From: Lanius collurio
Taxonomy: Eukaryota > Chordata > Aves > Passeriformes > Laniidae
Assembly: GCA_020086605.1 (NCBI GenBank)
Contig: JACBWW010000051.1
Span: 4,368,706-4,432,705, forward strand
Direction of reading: 5' to 3'
Length of the DNA stretch: 64,000 bases
The notes below the pieces were generated by a model that saw only the letters and a list, made by a program, of their open reading frames with translations, did not search any database and was not told the origin of the DNA. Within the stretch, counting starts at the first letter, position 1. Every line of letters begins with the position of its first letter. Of the stretch, positions 42,250-54,639 are shown in pieces. A program made the translations under genes and the position numbers.

Positions 42250-42750
42250 AAAGGGAAGCTCTCAGGAACTGAGGGTTGATGTTGAATGGCCTGATGAAAA
42301 TTCCTGGAAATGTTAACATAGCAGAGCTGCAATTAAGAGCCATATCCCCACAAATAACACGGAAAGCTGTGGGAAGATCATTCCTTCCAGGTCCTGGGGC
42401 CACAGGAATACAACAGGTGGCTCTGAATTTAATACTACCATTAAACAACCTCTTTCATTCAGCCAGGAGAAATGTGGTGGCTGGAAAGATGGACGACTCC
42501 ACCGTTTCATTCTGCTTCATGCAGAGCTACCATTACCTCGCTCGATATTTTATGGAAGGCTCGCAGGGCTGAGCCTGTAGGCTTCGAAATCATCGACAAT
42601 GTGCTAATGTAAAGTTGCTTGAGCTTATGGAAGATTTTGAAGGCCTGGCTTCCATGTGTTGAGACTGGCACCATATCAGAGGAACAGCTGAGTATATGGA
42701 GCAGGGAAGCTACGTGTAAGTTATCCAGCAAGGAGAGAATCCGCCTGGGG
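42250..42750. promoter_or_regulatory. Strong candidate non-coding regulatory element
   Basis: A 500-bp AT-leaning island with the perfect STAT-type palindrome TTCCTGGAA (42301-42309) followed by ATGTTAACATAG. Further right are GCTGCAATTAAGAGCC, GAATTTAATACTACCATTAA, GATATTTTATGG and GCTAATGTAAAGTTGC. A 98-codon plus frame (42276-42572) lies inside and is compositionally balanced, but starts internally and has no recognised homolog. No repeat. Non-coding element preferred. Confidence 0.45.
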
Positions 42751-44869
42751 CTGCAATCCTGGGTGCTGTGATGGGGAGGGGAGGCAGCGGTCCTGGCTGG
42801 TCCTTCCTTACCATGCAGGCAGGCTGGGGCTTTGCTCCACAAGAGCGAGATTATCCTGTTGGTGGACACTGTCCTGGGCAGCTTTGTCCCCTTTATTTGC
42901 AGGCCAGGCAGCAGTGCAGAGCTGGGGCTGTGTGGAGGCCAGGATGGGATGCTCTGTGATGCAAAGGAGGAGCGTGTGCCTTCCCTCTGCTGTGGGACAG
43001 TGCTCTGGCTGCCATTGCAAGTGCCAGCCCACAGAAGTGGCTCTGGGGACACAGGGAGGGGGATGGGACTTTTAGAAAATCTAATTAAAGCTCGGCAAGC
43101 ACTTCCCTCTGAAGGAAGTCATCTCTTCTCTAGGGTGGCCAGGAGGGAGAAGCCCCTGCTCAGAGCAGCTGCCTGCCCTGCTCAGAGGGAAGGATACTGG
43201 CCCAGTGCCTTCAGCCATTGCCTGGAAACCCCTTGGAGGCAGAGCTAAAGGGATGAAATTTCCTTACCAATTCCCAAGCTACTCTGACAAAGATCCCAGG
43301 AATACCCAGGTCTGCAGCGAGGTCCTGCCCCACCACCAGAGACTTCATTTGCCCATGTGGAGCATAAATAATCATCCCTCAGCTACCCAGGCTCACCGTT
43401 GCAGGAGGCACTAAAGCAGGAACAGCCAGGGCAGAGCCCAGAACAGCTGGATGTATCTTGGTGGTGTCTGGAAGGGTCAGAACAATCCAGGCTCCTGTCA
43501 CAGGTGGTGCTGGCTCACCAGGACAGGCGAGGAGCTCACCATCTCTGGAGCCACATATGAAGCAGTGGTGGGTGGCTGAGAAGGGAGGAGTGGGTCTGCA
43601 GGCAGGGGGACAAGCTTTTGTGACAATAAGCTTTGAACACTTGCAAACACCACAATTCCACCTGAAATGGTTTTCCTGGGAACTCTGGAAGACTTCACAG
43701 CACCCTGGCATCATCAGCAGGGCACTGCTGCTGGGCACAAGGTGAAGCTTTTGTCTTTCCTGGGTGAGTGAACAAGCTGAAGGCTTTAGGTACAGCCACC
43801 AGCATCCTTCCTTCTGGAGCAGGTCACCCCTGGCCACCAAGCCAGGCTGCTCCTTCCCCAGAGCAGTTTGTGAAAATGAATTTTTACACTGGCCCAACGC
43901 AATTGGGCTAAAAGAGCTGCCTCACTCATCCGAGCTCTTTGGGAAGGCTCTTGGGCTGGGGCTTTTGCTGTCCTTAGAAGGGGCCACCAGGATGTGTGAG
44001 TGGAAGTGAGAACTGAGATTTCCCGGGAATAATCCTCCTACATGAAACTCGGTGGCATCTGCGGAAAGTCTCGTGTGCACCAAGACGATCCACGTGAGGG
44101 AGCGTGGGGAGATGTCTGGAGTGAGACCACATCCTATTAATTTGCTCAAAACTCATGAAGGTCAGGGTCAGTGGGGTGTCCAGGCTGACCAGAGGGGGAG
44201 GCACCGTGGGCCTGGATCACACAGCTGAGCTCAGCACAGTACAGGGCAGATCACATCACAACCAGAGCCCATCCTGAGCCTCTCCAGAGCCACCCAGGGC
44301 TCCTGAATTGGCTGCTACCTTCCAGGAATTGGGTTATTTTGTGACAACCCAATGAGGACCCCTGCTGAAGAGCCCAGCAGTGACCAGAAAGGTGAATAAA
44401 AATAAGAGACTTCAAGGAGAGACTGCAGAGAAGGATGTCAGGAGGCTCACAAAGGCGTTAGGCAGGCGGGGGGTGTCACCGTGACCTCGCCTGGAGCGCT
44501 GTGGGCAGGGCTGCACATCCCACCTCACAAACGACAGTCACAGGCACGGATCTGGAGGAGGGCTGGGAAAATAGCTCCAAGGCTGGCAGACCCTGGGGCT
44601 TTTATATGCACAAGCTTGGGCCCATTTGGCTTACAAAGCTCTGGAAGACCTGAGTCCAGCTGGTTGTTTCTGGGGTGACTGGAGCCAAAGGCTTGCTCCA
44701 GTGTTTGGGGAAGTGAGCTGGACTTCGTCTGAATGCTCTGACCTGCAGAGACATGGGCTGGTTAAAACCTGATGAGGGGTGCTCTGAAGTAGAACACTCC
44801 TGCCTACATCACACCAGGAAGGTGTTGCCAGCTCCATGCTGTGGGTCAGCATTGTGCTGTCTGGATTTC
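42751..44869. other. Unique sequence with small AT patches
   Basis: Short candidate motif patches at 43073-43092 (AGAAAATCTAATTAAAGC), 43362-43380 (GCATAAATAATCATCC) and 44130-44158 (TATTAATTTGCTCAAAACTC). No gene, CR1 or tandem repeat recognised. Confidence 0.45.
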
Positions 44870-45600
44870 CTTAGGCGTCTGTTAACAAGCCACTGCTAAA
44901 TAGTGATAATCCTCCCACTGCAAGCCCAGGTCTGAGTGTTTGCTGCAGCAGGATAATGTCCCCAGCTAGTGAGTGTGTTTGGAGCCTGTGCAATGGCCCA
45001 CTTAAATCCACGTGAGACTTGAGGGGTCTTGGCAAAGGAGCAACCTAAATCAAATTAGGAAGAGAGGCAGTTGTTCCCATGGGCCACTGCCTCAGAGTGA
45101 GCCCACAGGACTTGAAACAATGATGGTTCCTTTGCCATGGAACAGTAGAAACAGGTAATCCAGATTAGTTGCTAAGTGCCTCCAGGAGGTAGGATTAGTA
45201 AAAGGAAGAGTCTGCAGCACTCAGCTGGCAGAATCTCACCAGCACAAAGGTATGGCCATAACGGTGCCTTTGCAAGTGTGTGTCTGGTCTTAGAGGGCAA
45301 ATCATGGGAACGACCATGAGAAACTCTCCAAGGGCCACAGAAGCAATGCTTATGTGTATAGGAGGTGTCTGTGAGTCTGCACCACCTTGGCTCTCACTCC
45401 AAACACCGTGATTAAAGCCGTGAGCTTACTAATTTTGGTGTTGTTTTGGCATAAAGCATTTGCTGCATCAGTAGATGTTTCAATTCACACAGACAACATG
45501 AGCAATAAAATGGTATTTCGTATGTTAGGTTTCTTTTTGCTTTAGAGAACTGGTCAGAAATGGAAATTTCTGTTTGAAGACGTTTGAATTCCCAGTTATC
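44870..45600. promoter_or_regulatory. AT-leaning region, candidate element(s)
   Basis: About 700 bp in which open frames are scarce. Contains GCTAAATAGTGATAATCC (about 44895), TAATCCAGATTAGTTGC, GATTAAAGCCGTGAGC, GGCATAAAGCATTTGC and GAGCAATAAAATGG. No transposon family is recognisable. Could be regulatory, or simply an AT-rich spacer with an old unrecognised insertion. Confidence 0.35.
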
Positions 45601-48600
45601 TGGGTCCTACATAAGTCAGAAATTCTGATGAGCTTTCAGAGGCAAAGCATCTGCCCTTCATGGGAGTAGGTTGGTTCTGCACAACAACAGTGCTCAGCAG
45701 CTCAGGGTACCTGTTTTGGCTCCATCCTCGGTTCAGTTTGGGATCTGACCATACCTTGTTCTGCTTCTCTACCTGGAGCTTCTTTCCTGTCTGCTCATCT
45801 GGAGAGCTCATTGAGACTGGGTGATGCCAGACCCAAAGGAAATGAACCTGTGCACCACCTAATCTCTGATCCTGGGGTGAACATGGCATCCCACTGTGGA
45901 AAACACCCTCCAGACACCAGGAGCAGTGTTAGAGACGAGATCTGTGCTGTTTTCTCCAAAAACACAAAGCTCTGGAACATTGATCTTCTTGTACTGAAAT
46001 CAGTGTTGCTTTTGAAGTAGCTCTACTGGAGGCAATGTCTGTGCCTCCAGGGCCCTCCAAAAACTAGAGGAGGCAGCAAAAAAATCAATGGGGCTGGAGA
46101 GGTTTCCAAGCTGCCTTTCCCAGTGCTCTTGGCTGTTGATAGGAGTCTTTGGGGTGCCACATAGCCTGGTGAGGTGTGGGCACTTTGCCTCCATCAAAGG
46201 TGGGGAGAAACACCTGCAATACAGGGCTTGGGGGGCAGAAATAAAGGCCACAAGGTGTGAGGGGCAGTTTTCTCTTACAGGAAGGAGGTGAAATGTCTGA
46301 CTCCCAATTCCTTTAGGCAGAATAACCAAAAGGAGAGGGGTCCCTGTAGGTCAGCAGTGTTTGGGCGGGAGCTGTGCATGTGTTGGGGAACTGAGCAAAT
46401 AGGGGAACGTGAGAATCAGGTGTCTTTGCTTGAAGATGCAGGTGTTTGAACAATACACCAACCCAGTGCTGCACAGAGATCACCCCCCTGTCCTAACACC
46501 CCTCCTTGTTGGCATCAAGTGGTCAGGGACTGCAAAGTGCTAGTCCAGCCCTTCCCAGAGGGATGAACTGCTGCAGGATCCTCTCTGATACATCCCTTCC
46601 CTGCCCCTTCCATCCAGGCACAGCAGTGGTGAAGCCCCCAGAGCCGGATGAAGAACCAGAGCATGTGCAAACCTGCTCTGTGTCCTTCCTCACCAGCGTG
46701 ATTTGGACTGGGACCTAACCCCAGCCGTCACCATTGCCTGGGATAAAGGGAGTTTGTTTCTGCCTTAGCTCATTGCAGTATCTCCTGCTGGCAGACTTTC
46801 CAATTAGGGAGCCAAGTGGGAGTCAGGAGAGACCCCAGGGTGGATTTCACACTCACTCTTTATTTATATGTAAACCTGGATGCAGGGCTGAGCTGCTGAG
46901 AGTGGGAGCAGGAGCACCGAGGGGGAGAGGCCAGCCCGGGAGAACAGAGGTCTTTGCAGCTCTCATTTGCAGTGTGTGGGGGACAGAGCTGAGAGAGAGG
47001 CAAAGTCTGGCTCGTCTCTCCCACTGCTTTAGCTCACGGGCTCTTCCCAGACCTTGCTTGTGTCTCCCAGAATGGCACTTGAGCATCTTTGAATGCTGGG
47101 GATGGTAAGTTCTCCCCTGGTGACAGATTTGAGAATCCCTATGTGCCCCAGTAGCCACATGGAGGTGCACAGCCTGGCTCAGGTGGGTTATGGGGTCTGA
47201 TCCTGCTGCTTCCACTCTTGTCTTTGGCATTGCAGTGTCCCAGAGCTGAGACCTGAGTGTCTCTGACATCGATGGTGCTTCTGGCCCCACAGAGGGGTCA
47301 GCAGAAGCTGGCCAGCAAGGGAAGCAAGGCAAACATGGGCAGAGGAAGATGGCACAGCTGGAGGGCACATGGACCACAGTCATGGGGCAGGGAGCAGTGG
47401 ATGCCCCAGGCAAGGCTGGAACACCTTCCCTCCAGGCCTTCCCCATTCTCTGCTCCCTTCCATTTCCATTGGGTGGGACCCTTTCAAACTGCCAAAAAAC
47501 ACTGGCCTTCCTCTCTATTTAAAAAAAAATATTCAATGAAGGCAAACAGATGTGAAGTTAAAACCTGGAGGGAGAAATTCTTCCCTGGCCAAAAAGGATC
47601 AAAGCATTGCCCCTGTGGGCAGCCTGTGTGTGAGTACCCACCATTCAGGGGGGGTGAGTCCCCCCAAAAAGGCAGCTCCACATTGAACCGTTCTGCTCAC
47701 CAGGGCCTCTTTGCCAGGCTCACACAAGGGCTGTTTTCCAGGTGCTGTTGCCGTGCTTTACGGTGTGATTATGGCTGCACAAACAGTTCCACTGGCTCAG
47801 CTGCTCCCTCCCCTCCTTCCCTTTGTCTGGGAAAAGCGATGTCTCTCCAGCTAGTTTTTACTGGCATCTGAGCCAGATGACAACTCCAGGAGATCAAAAC
47901 ACAGCGTTGGTGGGTTGGTCACTGCAATGATGAGATTTTGGTCGGCTGGTTGGGTGCTGAGTTAAGCCAGGTGCTTAGTTAAGCTTGGTTTAGCTGGTTT
48001 GCTAAGCAAAGCACCTCTCGGGTGGGAACAAGGACATGCAGGCTCAGCACCTGGTTTCCAACTCCTTGTTTTGCATCAGGGGAGTGTTTGCTACCTGGCC
48101 GTGCTGTTCCTCACTGCAATAGGGGTAACAGGATTTCTTAGCTTGGCAGGTGTGCCGGAAAGATAAACTCAGCAATATTTGGAGGGTATCGCAAGACTCC
48201 AGCTTTACTGCGAGCCACAGCATTTCTCATCCACACCACTGAACTGCAGCCACCTCTCATGAGCAGGCAGAGCAGGAAGAGACACCTGTGGGGTGGCTGA
48301 GAAATCCAGGAAAAGATGAGCAGCAAAGGGAATGTGAGCAGGGATTGCTCATTCTCCCTCCCAGTTGAGGAGCAGGGGCATGAGGCAAAGGCAGCGAGTT
48401 GAAGCAGATGGATGGGAGCAATTTTTCAAGGAACGTGCTGTGGTGCTGTGGAACTCCTTAATAAAGGGTGTCAAAGCATTAGTGTGGATGCAAGATCATG
48501 GAAAATAAACCCATGGAAAAGCAGGCACTCTGCAGACAGCATCTGGATTGGGAAAACCAGACACAGACTGGTAAAGCACTGTGGGAAGTACTGTGTGTTT

Positions 48601-48908
48601 GTCTTCTCCTCATATCCCAGGGAAGGATGTATGGGAGGGATCCTTCCCCTCCAGCTGCTGGGCAGGACGGGCCTTTGGCTGGCAGTGCCTCTGTTCTCGT
48701 GCAGGGCAGATTTCAGACCCTGAGGTGCAACACCACATGGAGAGAAGTGGAAGCTCACGTGTCACCTGGGTCCTGCAGGGTGACACCCACTCCAGGAGGG
48801 GCTGTTGGTGCTCACGGAATGGGCAGGTCTGGAATGCAAAGCTGTGGGGTGCAAAACGTGCTCCCAGCCAGGTCTCTGCCTTCATTTTGTGGTGTTGCAG
48901 GCCAACAG
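45601..48908. other. Unique sequence, nothing recognised
   Basis: About 3.3 kb without CR1, tandem arrays or motif clusters, apart from a short A-tract at 47521-47529 (AAAAAAAAATATTC). Frames such as 46853-47446 (minus) and 47257-47871 (plus) overlap and have no domain. Confidence 0.5.
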
Positions 48909-49069
48909 ATCACAGAACAGTTTGGATTGGAAGGGATCTTAAAAACCATCCTGTTTCAACCTCCTGTCATGGGCAGGGACACTTTCCGGTATCCCAGGCA
49001 GTTACAAGTTCCATCCAACCTGGCCTTGGACACTTCCAGGGATGGGGCAGCCACAGCTTCTCTGGGCAA
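48909..49069 (-). mobile_element. CR1 LINE, 3' fragment
   Basis: ATCACAGAACAGTTTGGATT, GGAAGGGATCTTAAAAACCA, CATGGGCAGGGACACTTTCC, CATCCAACCTGGCCTTGGAC and GCAGCCACAGCTTCTCTGGG occur in the order of a reverse-complemented CR1 3' end. About 160 bp survive. Low divergence suggests a comparatively young copy. Confidence 0.95.
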
Positions 49070-52000
49070 GGGTGATCAAGGGAGGCTCAGGAACAGCCAC
49101 TCAGGTGAAGTGGGGCAGCCTTGAGGGTGGACAGCACCTCACTGGGATGCCACCTGGAGTTGTAAGATGAAATAAATAAATGTGATGGTCAGAATAGGAT
49201 TCACATACATTTGGGTGCAGACCTGTCCCTTAAATCTTTGTCTGTACGTAAAATGGCCTCAAAACAATGAGGATCTATGAGCCTATTGCTGATTTTCAGA
49301 GCCAGATAAAAGTCCAAGGGAGTCAGCAGGCATCCAGCAACCACACTGAGTCAGAAAGCACCTTTGGAGACAAAACCCCAGGACCTGAAAGGAGATGTTG
49401 CCATCCCCTGCAGCCTGAAGTGGCCCCCAGCTGAGCCACTGCGTGCCCTCCCGAGGACCAGGAGAGCCAGCGGGCAGCCCCTTCAGCACTCGGCCGCTGC
49501 ATTATTTAAGGGCCCAGGTGCAATTAGCGAGGCACTGGAGAGCAGCCAGCAGGGACTGCAGGTGTTGGTGCTCCCCGGGGCACCGACACCGGGAACAGCT
49601 GGGCTCCACCTTCCTGGCTTGCAACTCTCAAGGGCACTCCCAAAAATAGGCTGCTGCAATCACCTTGGCCAGAGACCCTGCTGACACAAATCACCCTGGC
49701 AGAGCGGCAGGAGGAAGAAAAACATTGTGATTTGCACAGAGAGGAGAACAGGGACGACAGAAGGGTGATGTTCATGACAACTCGCCTCTCCACAGACCCA
49801 GACCGTCTGGAGGGGTAGTTCTGGACCAGTGCACCATGGATGTAATCATCCTAACCCCACCAGTTTGTCTTATTCCTTCCTTGTAACACCAACTTTCCCC
49901 CACCGCTCCTGGCCCTACTGGATCCTGTTTTGCTGCTGTCTCACCACCAGCCAAACCTGTTTTGCCGTACAGCCCCTGGCAGAAGCACGGAACTGCCAGC
50001 AGCAGGTGCTGAATGTTGCTTTCCCTCTGTAATTAGCAGGCTGAGCTCCTCTCCTGGCTCTGTGATCTCTGTTTTCATTGCTCTCTGCAGCTCACGGGAA
50101 ATGTGATAGGCAGTATCCAGGGTCTTGTGTCAGCAGCAGGCATTGCCAGGCTGAGCACCTTAGCAACAGGCACAGGATGGGGTGGGAATGCTGCAGGCAG
50201 AGGTACGTGAGACACCTCTGGGTGGGCGCCTCACTGAAGGGACGCCTCAGTTCTAGCTGCTGCAGGGGTTTCCAAGAGCATTAATGATGCTGTGGAAGGA
50301 AAGGAAGGATCTTCGGGATGCTCTTGCAAAAACCAGTGGCTGTGTCTGTGGTAGGCATTTCCCAAGGACCAGCGTGGTGAGGCTGGCTCAGGTGAGCCTG
50401 CCTCCTCCACAGCCACTAAAACTGTCCCACAAGACACTGCATCACTGTTTTTCCGCAGCAGGCGCAGCCTGACTCATCTTTGGGAGGCATCCTCCAAAAT
50501 GTCACTGTGAACAAACCTGCTCGGTTTCTGTCACTACCTGCCGGGGACTCAGCTGAGGGAGGAGAGAGGCAGGTTTGGGGCAGGCTTCCAGGCTAGCTCC
50601 CATCCCCACTGCTCTCCCAGGATGTCCCTAAATGCCTCCAGGGAGCTGGTTGCCTTCCCAGTGAGGCTGCCTTGCTGCTTCCCTGTGCGTGCCCTAAGGC
50701 TCTCTTGTGTCTGGAAGGGGAATTCTTTAGCTGTGACCAAACCCACTTGATCTGACCACACCTGGGGGACTGGTGAGGGTGGAAGACACCTTTCTTTGTG
50801 CTTCAGGTGGGGATTTGAAGCCCTGGACCTTCCAAACACAGAGGCTGGAGATAAGACTTATCATTGAAAAAGGCTTTGTTCTCTAAAGAGCTCAAAACTG
50901 TCGCCTTCACTGTCCCCATTCACACAGGTCCCACAGCTGCCCTTTGGGGCTGTGGCTCAGATCTTTAGTAGCCCAGAAGCCACCAGGACACTTGGCAGAT
51001 GGCTGTTAGAGTGAAGTCTTTTCCCATCTTCCCTTGGAGATACCCCGACCAGGACACCCTCTCCTCCCTGGTGCATCATCACGTCTCTGAGCTCACTGCT
51101 ACTCGGTGAATACCTTCAAAACTCAGGATGCCATCCATGGGTCAAACAGTTTGGATTTGGTTCAAAAACAGATCAGAAGAGCTCTTTGCACAGCTAGAGT
51201 CTGTGGTAAATACAATGAACATTCAGTTCTTATGTGAGCACCACAAAAACCAGGACAGAGGCCCCCCCAACCCCTCTCAGGACCATTTGGAAGAGATGTG
51301 CTGGACACACTGTGCTTCCAAAGGATAACAGGTCCACGGGGTCACCGGACAGAACATTTTGGGACTGGAGGCAGTAACAATGGTATCAGAGAGAGCCTCA
51401 CTCTGCCTGAGAAAAGAGAAGGAGAGACAGGCTGGGTCCAGATGAGGATGGGGAGGATGTTGCAGGATGTGAATCCCCAAGTAGGAGGGGCAGAACCCCC
51501 AGGAGGCTCAGCAGGACCCTATAGGACCCAGTGGCCCACCTGGCACTCTGTGCTGGGTGAACAGAGACATTTTGTGGTGAAGGCTTTGCCTTTCTCAGCC
51601 TCCCCTTAGGACATCATTTCTACCCCCAAGCCAGGCCCCTCATGACAAAGTTGTCTCCCCCAACTCAGATGGGGAGGAGGTTGGCTGTGCACCCCTGTGT
51701 GACACAGGAGGAGCCCATGGGAAGGATGGTCAGTGTGTGGTGGTCTGGGGAGCACACAGGGCATGGCTGGAGAGCTGGGTGAGCCCTCCAGCCTGCTCCA
51801 AACAATTCCCAGCAGCAAAGACCTGAGCTGTGCTTAGAGCCCAGGCTAGGGAGCACCTGGCTGGAAGATAGTCAGGTCAACCTGAGCCAGAGGCAAGTCC
51901 CAGGCTGGGCTGGAGAGTTGTGAGAGGAGAGGCAGGAATGGGCTGGGGGTTGTGGACACCCTGACTGGAGCATCTTTCACGTGGCTGTGCTTTGCTGTGT

Positions 52001-53165
52001 CCCAGTGCAGACTCTACCTGGGCACGTCCAGGGAGCAAAGTCCCTCAGCTCCCCAGGGAGGCCTGAGGAATACTGAGGAATTAGCCCAGCTGGGGGCTGA
52101 GCAAGGCCAGGGAGCAAGTCCCTGCATGCCTGGGTCTTCACAGCAACCCAGAAATGGTGCCTTGTGTTCCCTCACAAGCACTCAGCCCTCCTCTGCTGCG
52201 ATTCACCGTGGGGGGACGGGCACCAGGAGGAGGAATTTGCTGGGTGTGAGGAAGTGACTTGAGCTGTGGCACAAAAACTCTCTGGGTGGGTGTCATGAGC
52301 ACACGCTGGGGAGTATCCCGTGGGCCTGAGCTCAGAGCTACATATGCTGCTCCTCTGCCAGCACCAAACATGGCACCTGGCATCTGCTCAGCTCAGACCC
52401 CATTGGTACAAACAGGCGGTAGGTGGAAAGTCCAAGCCCACAGCACAGCCCAGAAAGGTCGTGTTTTATTCTGGCTGATCTCCTTCGCTTGCCTCATCTC
52501 CTGGAGGAAAATGAAGTGATAAACAGCCAGCAGCACAGTTTTGTTAAAAACAAATCAGGGCAAACAAACAAGGGATCATTCTCTCTCTGGTTGGTGTGGG
52601 GAATTCTGTTGAGCAGAGAGTGATGCTCCAGGGACAGATGACACTCCAGTTCCTGCATGGCCAACAGACAGTGGCCAGCTCCTTGCTGGGACAGCATGGC
52701 CAGTGTCCTGGGGAACCTAAATGTTTTTTTTACTTCTGCAGGATTCATATTCCTGCACTTTCCAGGTTCCCATTGAGTGGTCCCCAGTCCCAGGCTTTGC
52801 TGGGCCTGTCTGTGGTCTGTGCCCAGAACAAGGGGCTCTCCCCAGGTGAAGAAAGCTCAAGAACAAACAGAAGGAATTGGGGACAGTCTGTCTGAGCCCT
52901 TGCAGGGAGCAGAGCAGGCAGGGAAGCAGAGGAGGTAAGCCTGGCAGAGGCAGGGATGGCTGCAGCATTCTGGGCCTTGGAGAGAAGGAAAACAGGACAG
53001 GGAGAGCACAGAAAGGGGTCCTGGGAGGTGAAGATGTGCAGAGCGATCACACGCACTTGATAACGTGCAAAGGGGAGGGGAAAGGAGTGCTGGGCCAGGA
53101 GGTGATGGAGGGGTTGGGGAGCCAGGTGCTCCTCCTGTTTTATTTCTTACCTTCCTCCCCCAAGT
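49070..53165. other. Unique sequence, mostly featureless
   Basis: A small AT patch at 49160-49290 (GAAATAAATAAATGTG) and one at 49498-49530 (GCATTATTTAAGGGCC, GCAATTAGCGAGG) could be elements. The rest, about 4 kb, shows no repeat, RNA gene or supportable exon. Confidence 0.5.
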
Positions 53166-53252
53166 GCCACGATCTCCGAGTCTTTTACGGGGCTTTAGGA
53201 TCCCAGAACCTGGCAAACCGAGGCACTGAGAAGTTAAGTGAGGCCACCAGAG
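53166..53252 (+). mobile_element. Ancient SINE-like fragment (MIR-type)
   Basis: GCCACGATCTCCGAGTCTTT and ACGGGGC resemble the 'atctcaaagcactttac' stretch. ACCGAGGCACTGAGAAGTTA and AGTGAGGCCACC resemble 'actgaggcacagagaagttaagtgacttgccc' of an old amniote SINE. Both blocks are in the right order and orientation. Family assignment is from memory of the consensus and is tentative. Confidence 0.55.
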
Positions 53253-54106
53253 AAGATGAGAAGGGATTGTGTTACTCTTTTTTCCCCCTGAAACAAAGCA
53301 GAGCTGTCAGTTGACACTTCCCGCGCTGCCCCAGCTCCAGAGGGTTGCTGGGGCCACTTCCAGCAGACAAGAGACGTCACAGCAGAGACGAGAGCAGTGG
53401 GGTGAGGCGTGGGATTCCTGCAGTGCAGGGTCCTGTGCAAAGCCGTGCCTGGAGTCGATGTCCTCCCACCGGAGCAGGGAGAGGCTGTTCTGCTGCCTGT
53501 GCCTCCCGCCAAGCTCAGGGCTGGGAAGCTGCGAGCCCTGGCAGCCAGGAGGCATCCTGGGAACCTGGGTTTGGAGGCTGCCTGCTAGGCAAAGGGTTAG
53601 GAAATCGGGCAGGCTGCCACCAAAAGTCTGCCCAACTTTTGGCAAAAGTCTGCCTGAACGATACAGCTCCCTGAAACATTTCAGCTTTGACAAATGTGTG
53701 GTTTTTTTGTTGTGTGTGTGGTTTTTTTAAATGAAAAACCCAACTCTGCTGCATTGAAAACTTGCCTGACTGGTCGGAGGATGGTTCAGCCAGTCCGTAG
53801 GGGAGCGGGGCAGAGGGCCCTTCTCCCACACACAGGATGTCTATTGTTCTCTGAGCAGAGCACGGGGATGGCTGGAATTAACCACAGGACTGGACAGGAC
53901 CACCTGGGTCATCACAGCTGGAACACCACCTGCATGGGCAGACCCCTACTCTGAGTCTGTTTCAGCGGGGTCTGGCAAACTCCACACCTGCAGGATGGCT
54001 TCCCAATCCCTGGAGCAGACCCAGACAGGCAGGAAAAGGCTAAATCCACCTGCATGACCCATTGGCTGGCACTGCAGCACCGGCAGGACTTTGCTGTCCC
54101 TTGCCC
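53253..54106. other. Unique spacer with a small hairpin
   Basis: Contains the inverted repeat at 53620-53642 and a T-rich GTGGTTTTTTTGTTGTGTGT patch at about 53699. No gene recognised. Confidence 0.5.
53620..53642. repeat. 8-bp perfect inverted repeat (hairpin)
   Basis: CCAAAAGT (53620-53627), a 7-base loop, then ACTTTTGG (53635-53642). The left arm with the loop start (CAAAAGTCTGCC) is repeated directly at 53643-53654, so it is also a partial tandem duplication. Confidence 0.8.
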
Positions 54107-54375
54107 ATCCTTGGGGCAATGGCTGTAAACTGACAGAGGGCAGGGTTAGATGAGATCTTGGGAAGAAATTCTTCCTGGTGAGGCTGGTGAGGCCCTGGCA
54201 CAGGGTGCCCAGAGAAGCTGTGGCTGCCCCATCCCTGGAAGTGTTTGAGGTCAGGTTGGACAGGGCTTGGAGGAACCAGGGATAGGGGCAGGAGTCCTTG
54301 CCCACAGCAGGGGTGGAACAACATGAGCTTTAAGGTCCCTTCCCACCCAAACCATTCCGTGGTTCTTTGATTCCC
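54107..54375 (+). mobile_element. CR1 LINE, 5'-truncated 3' fragment (least diverged)
   Basis: GGAAGAAATTCTTCCTGGTG, AGGCCCTGGCACAGGGTGCC, CAGAGAAGCTGTGGCTGCCC, GAGCTTTAAGGTCCCTTCCC and CCAAACCATTCCGTGGTTCT follow the CR1 3' consensus closely. It ends in decayed tail octamers. About 270 bp, with the best match of the eight copies in this window, implying the most recent insertion. Confidence 0.96.
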
Positions 54376-54639
54376 GCTTCCCTCTCTGGGTCTCGGCACC
54401 GAGGACTGTCCGTGAGATGTGACACCGAGGGACGCCCGAGCCCTCTTTGCTGGAGATCACATATGGCCTTTAACGGCTCTGGGCACCAAACCGAGCGTGG
54501 CAGGAGGGGGTGAGGGGAGCTGGCAAGCTGGCCACGTCTGGCTACAAATCCCACTGCTGAGCACCGGACCGGCCTCGGAGTCCCCACTGCTGTCACCTTG
54601 GCTGCACCAGGCTCCCTCAGCCCCTGCGCTGTCCTCCGC
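54376..54639. other. Unique spacer
   Basis: GC-rich with some CpG. No gene or repeat recognised. Confidence 0.45.

Noticed and set aside
47540..47610. GGAGAAATTCTTCCCTGGCC-like string as a CR1 remnant
   Set aside because: Only a short stretch resembles CR1 and neither flank continues the consensus.
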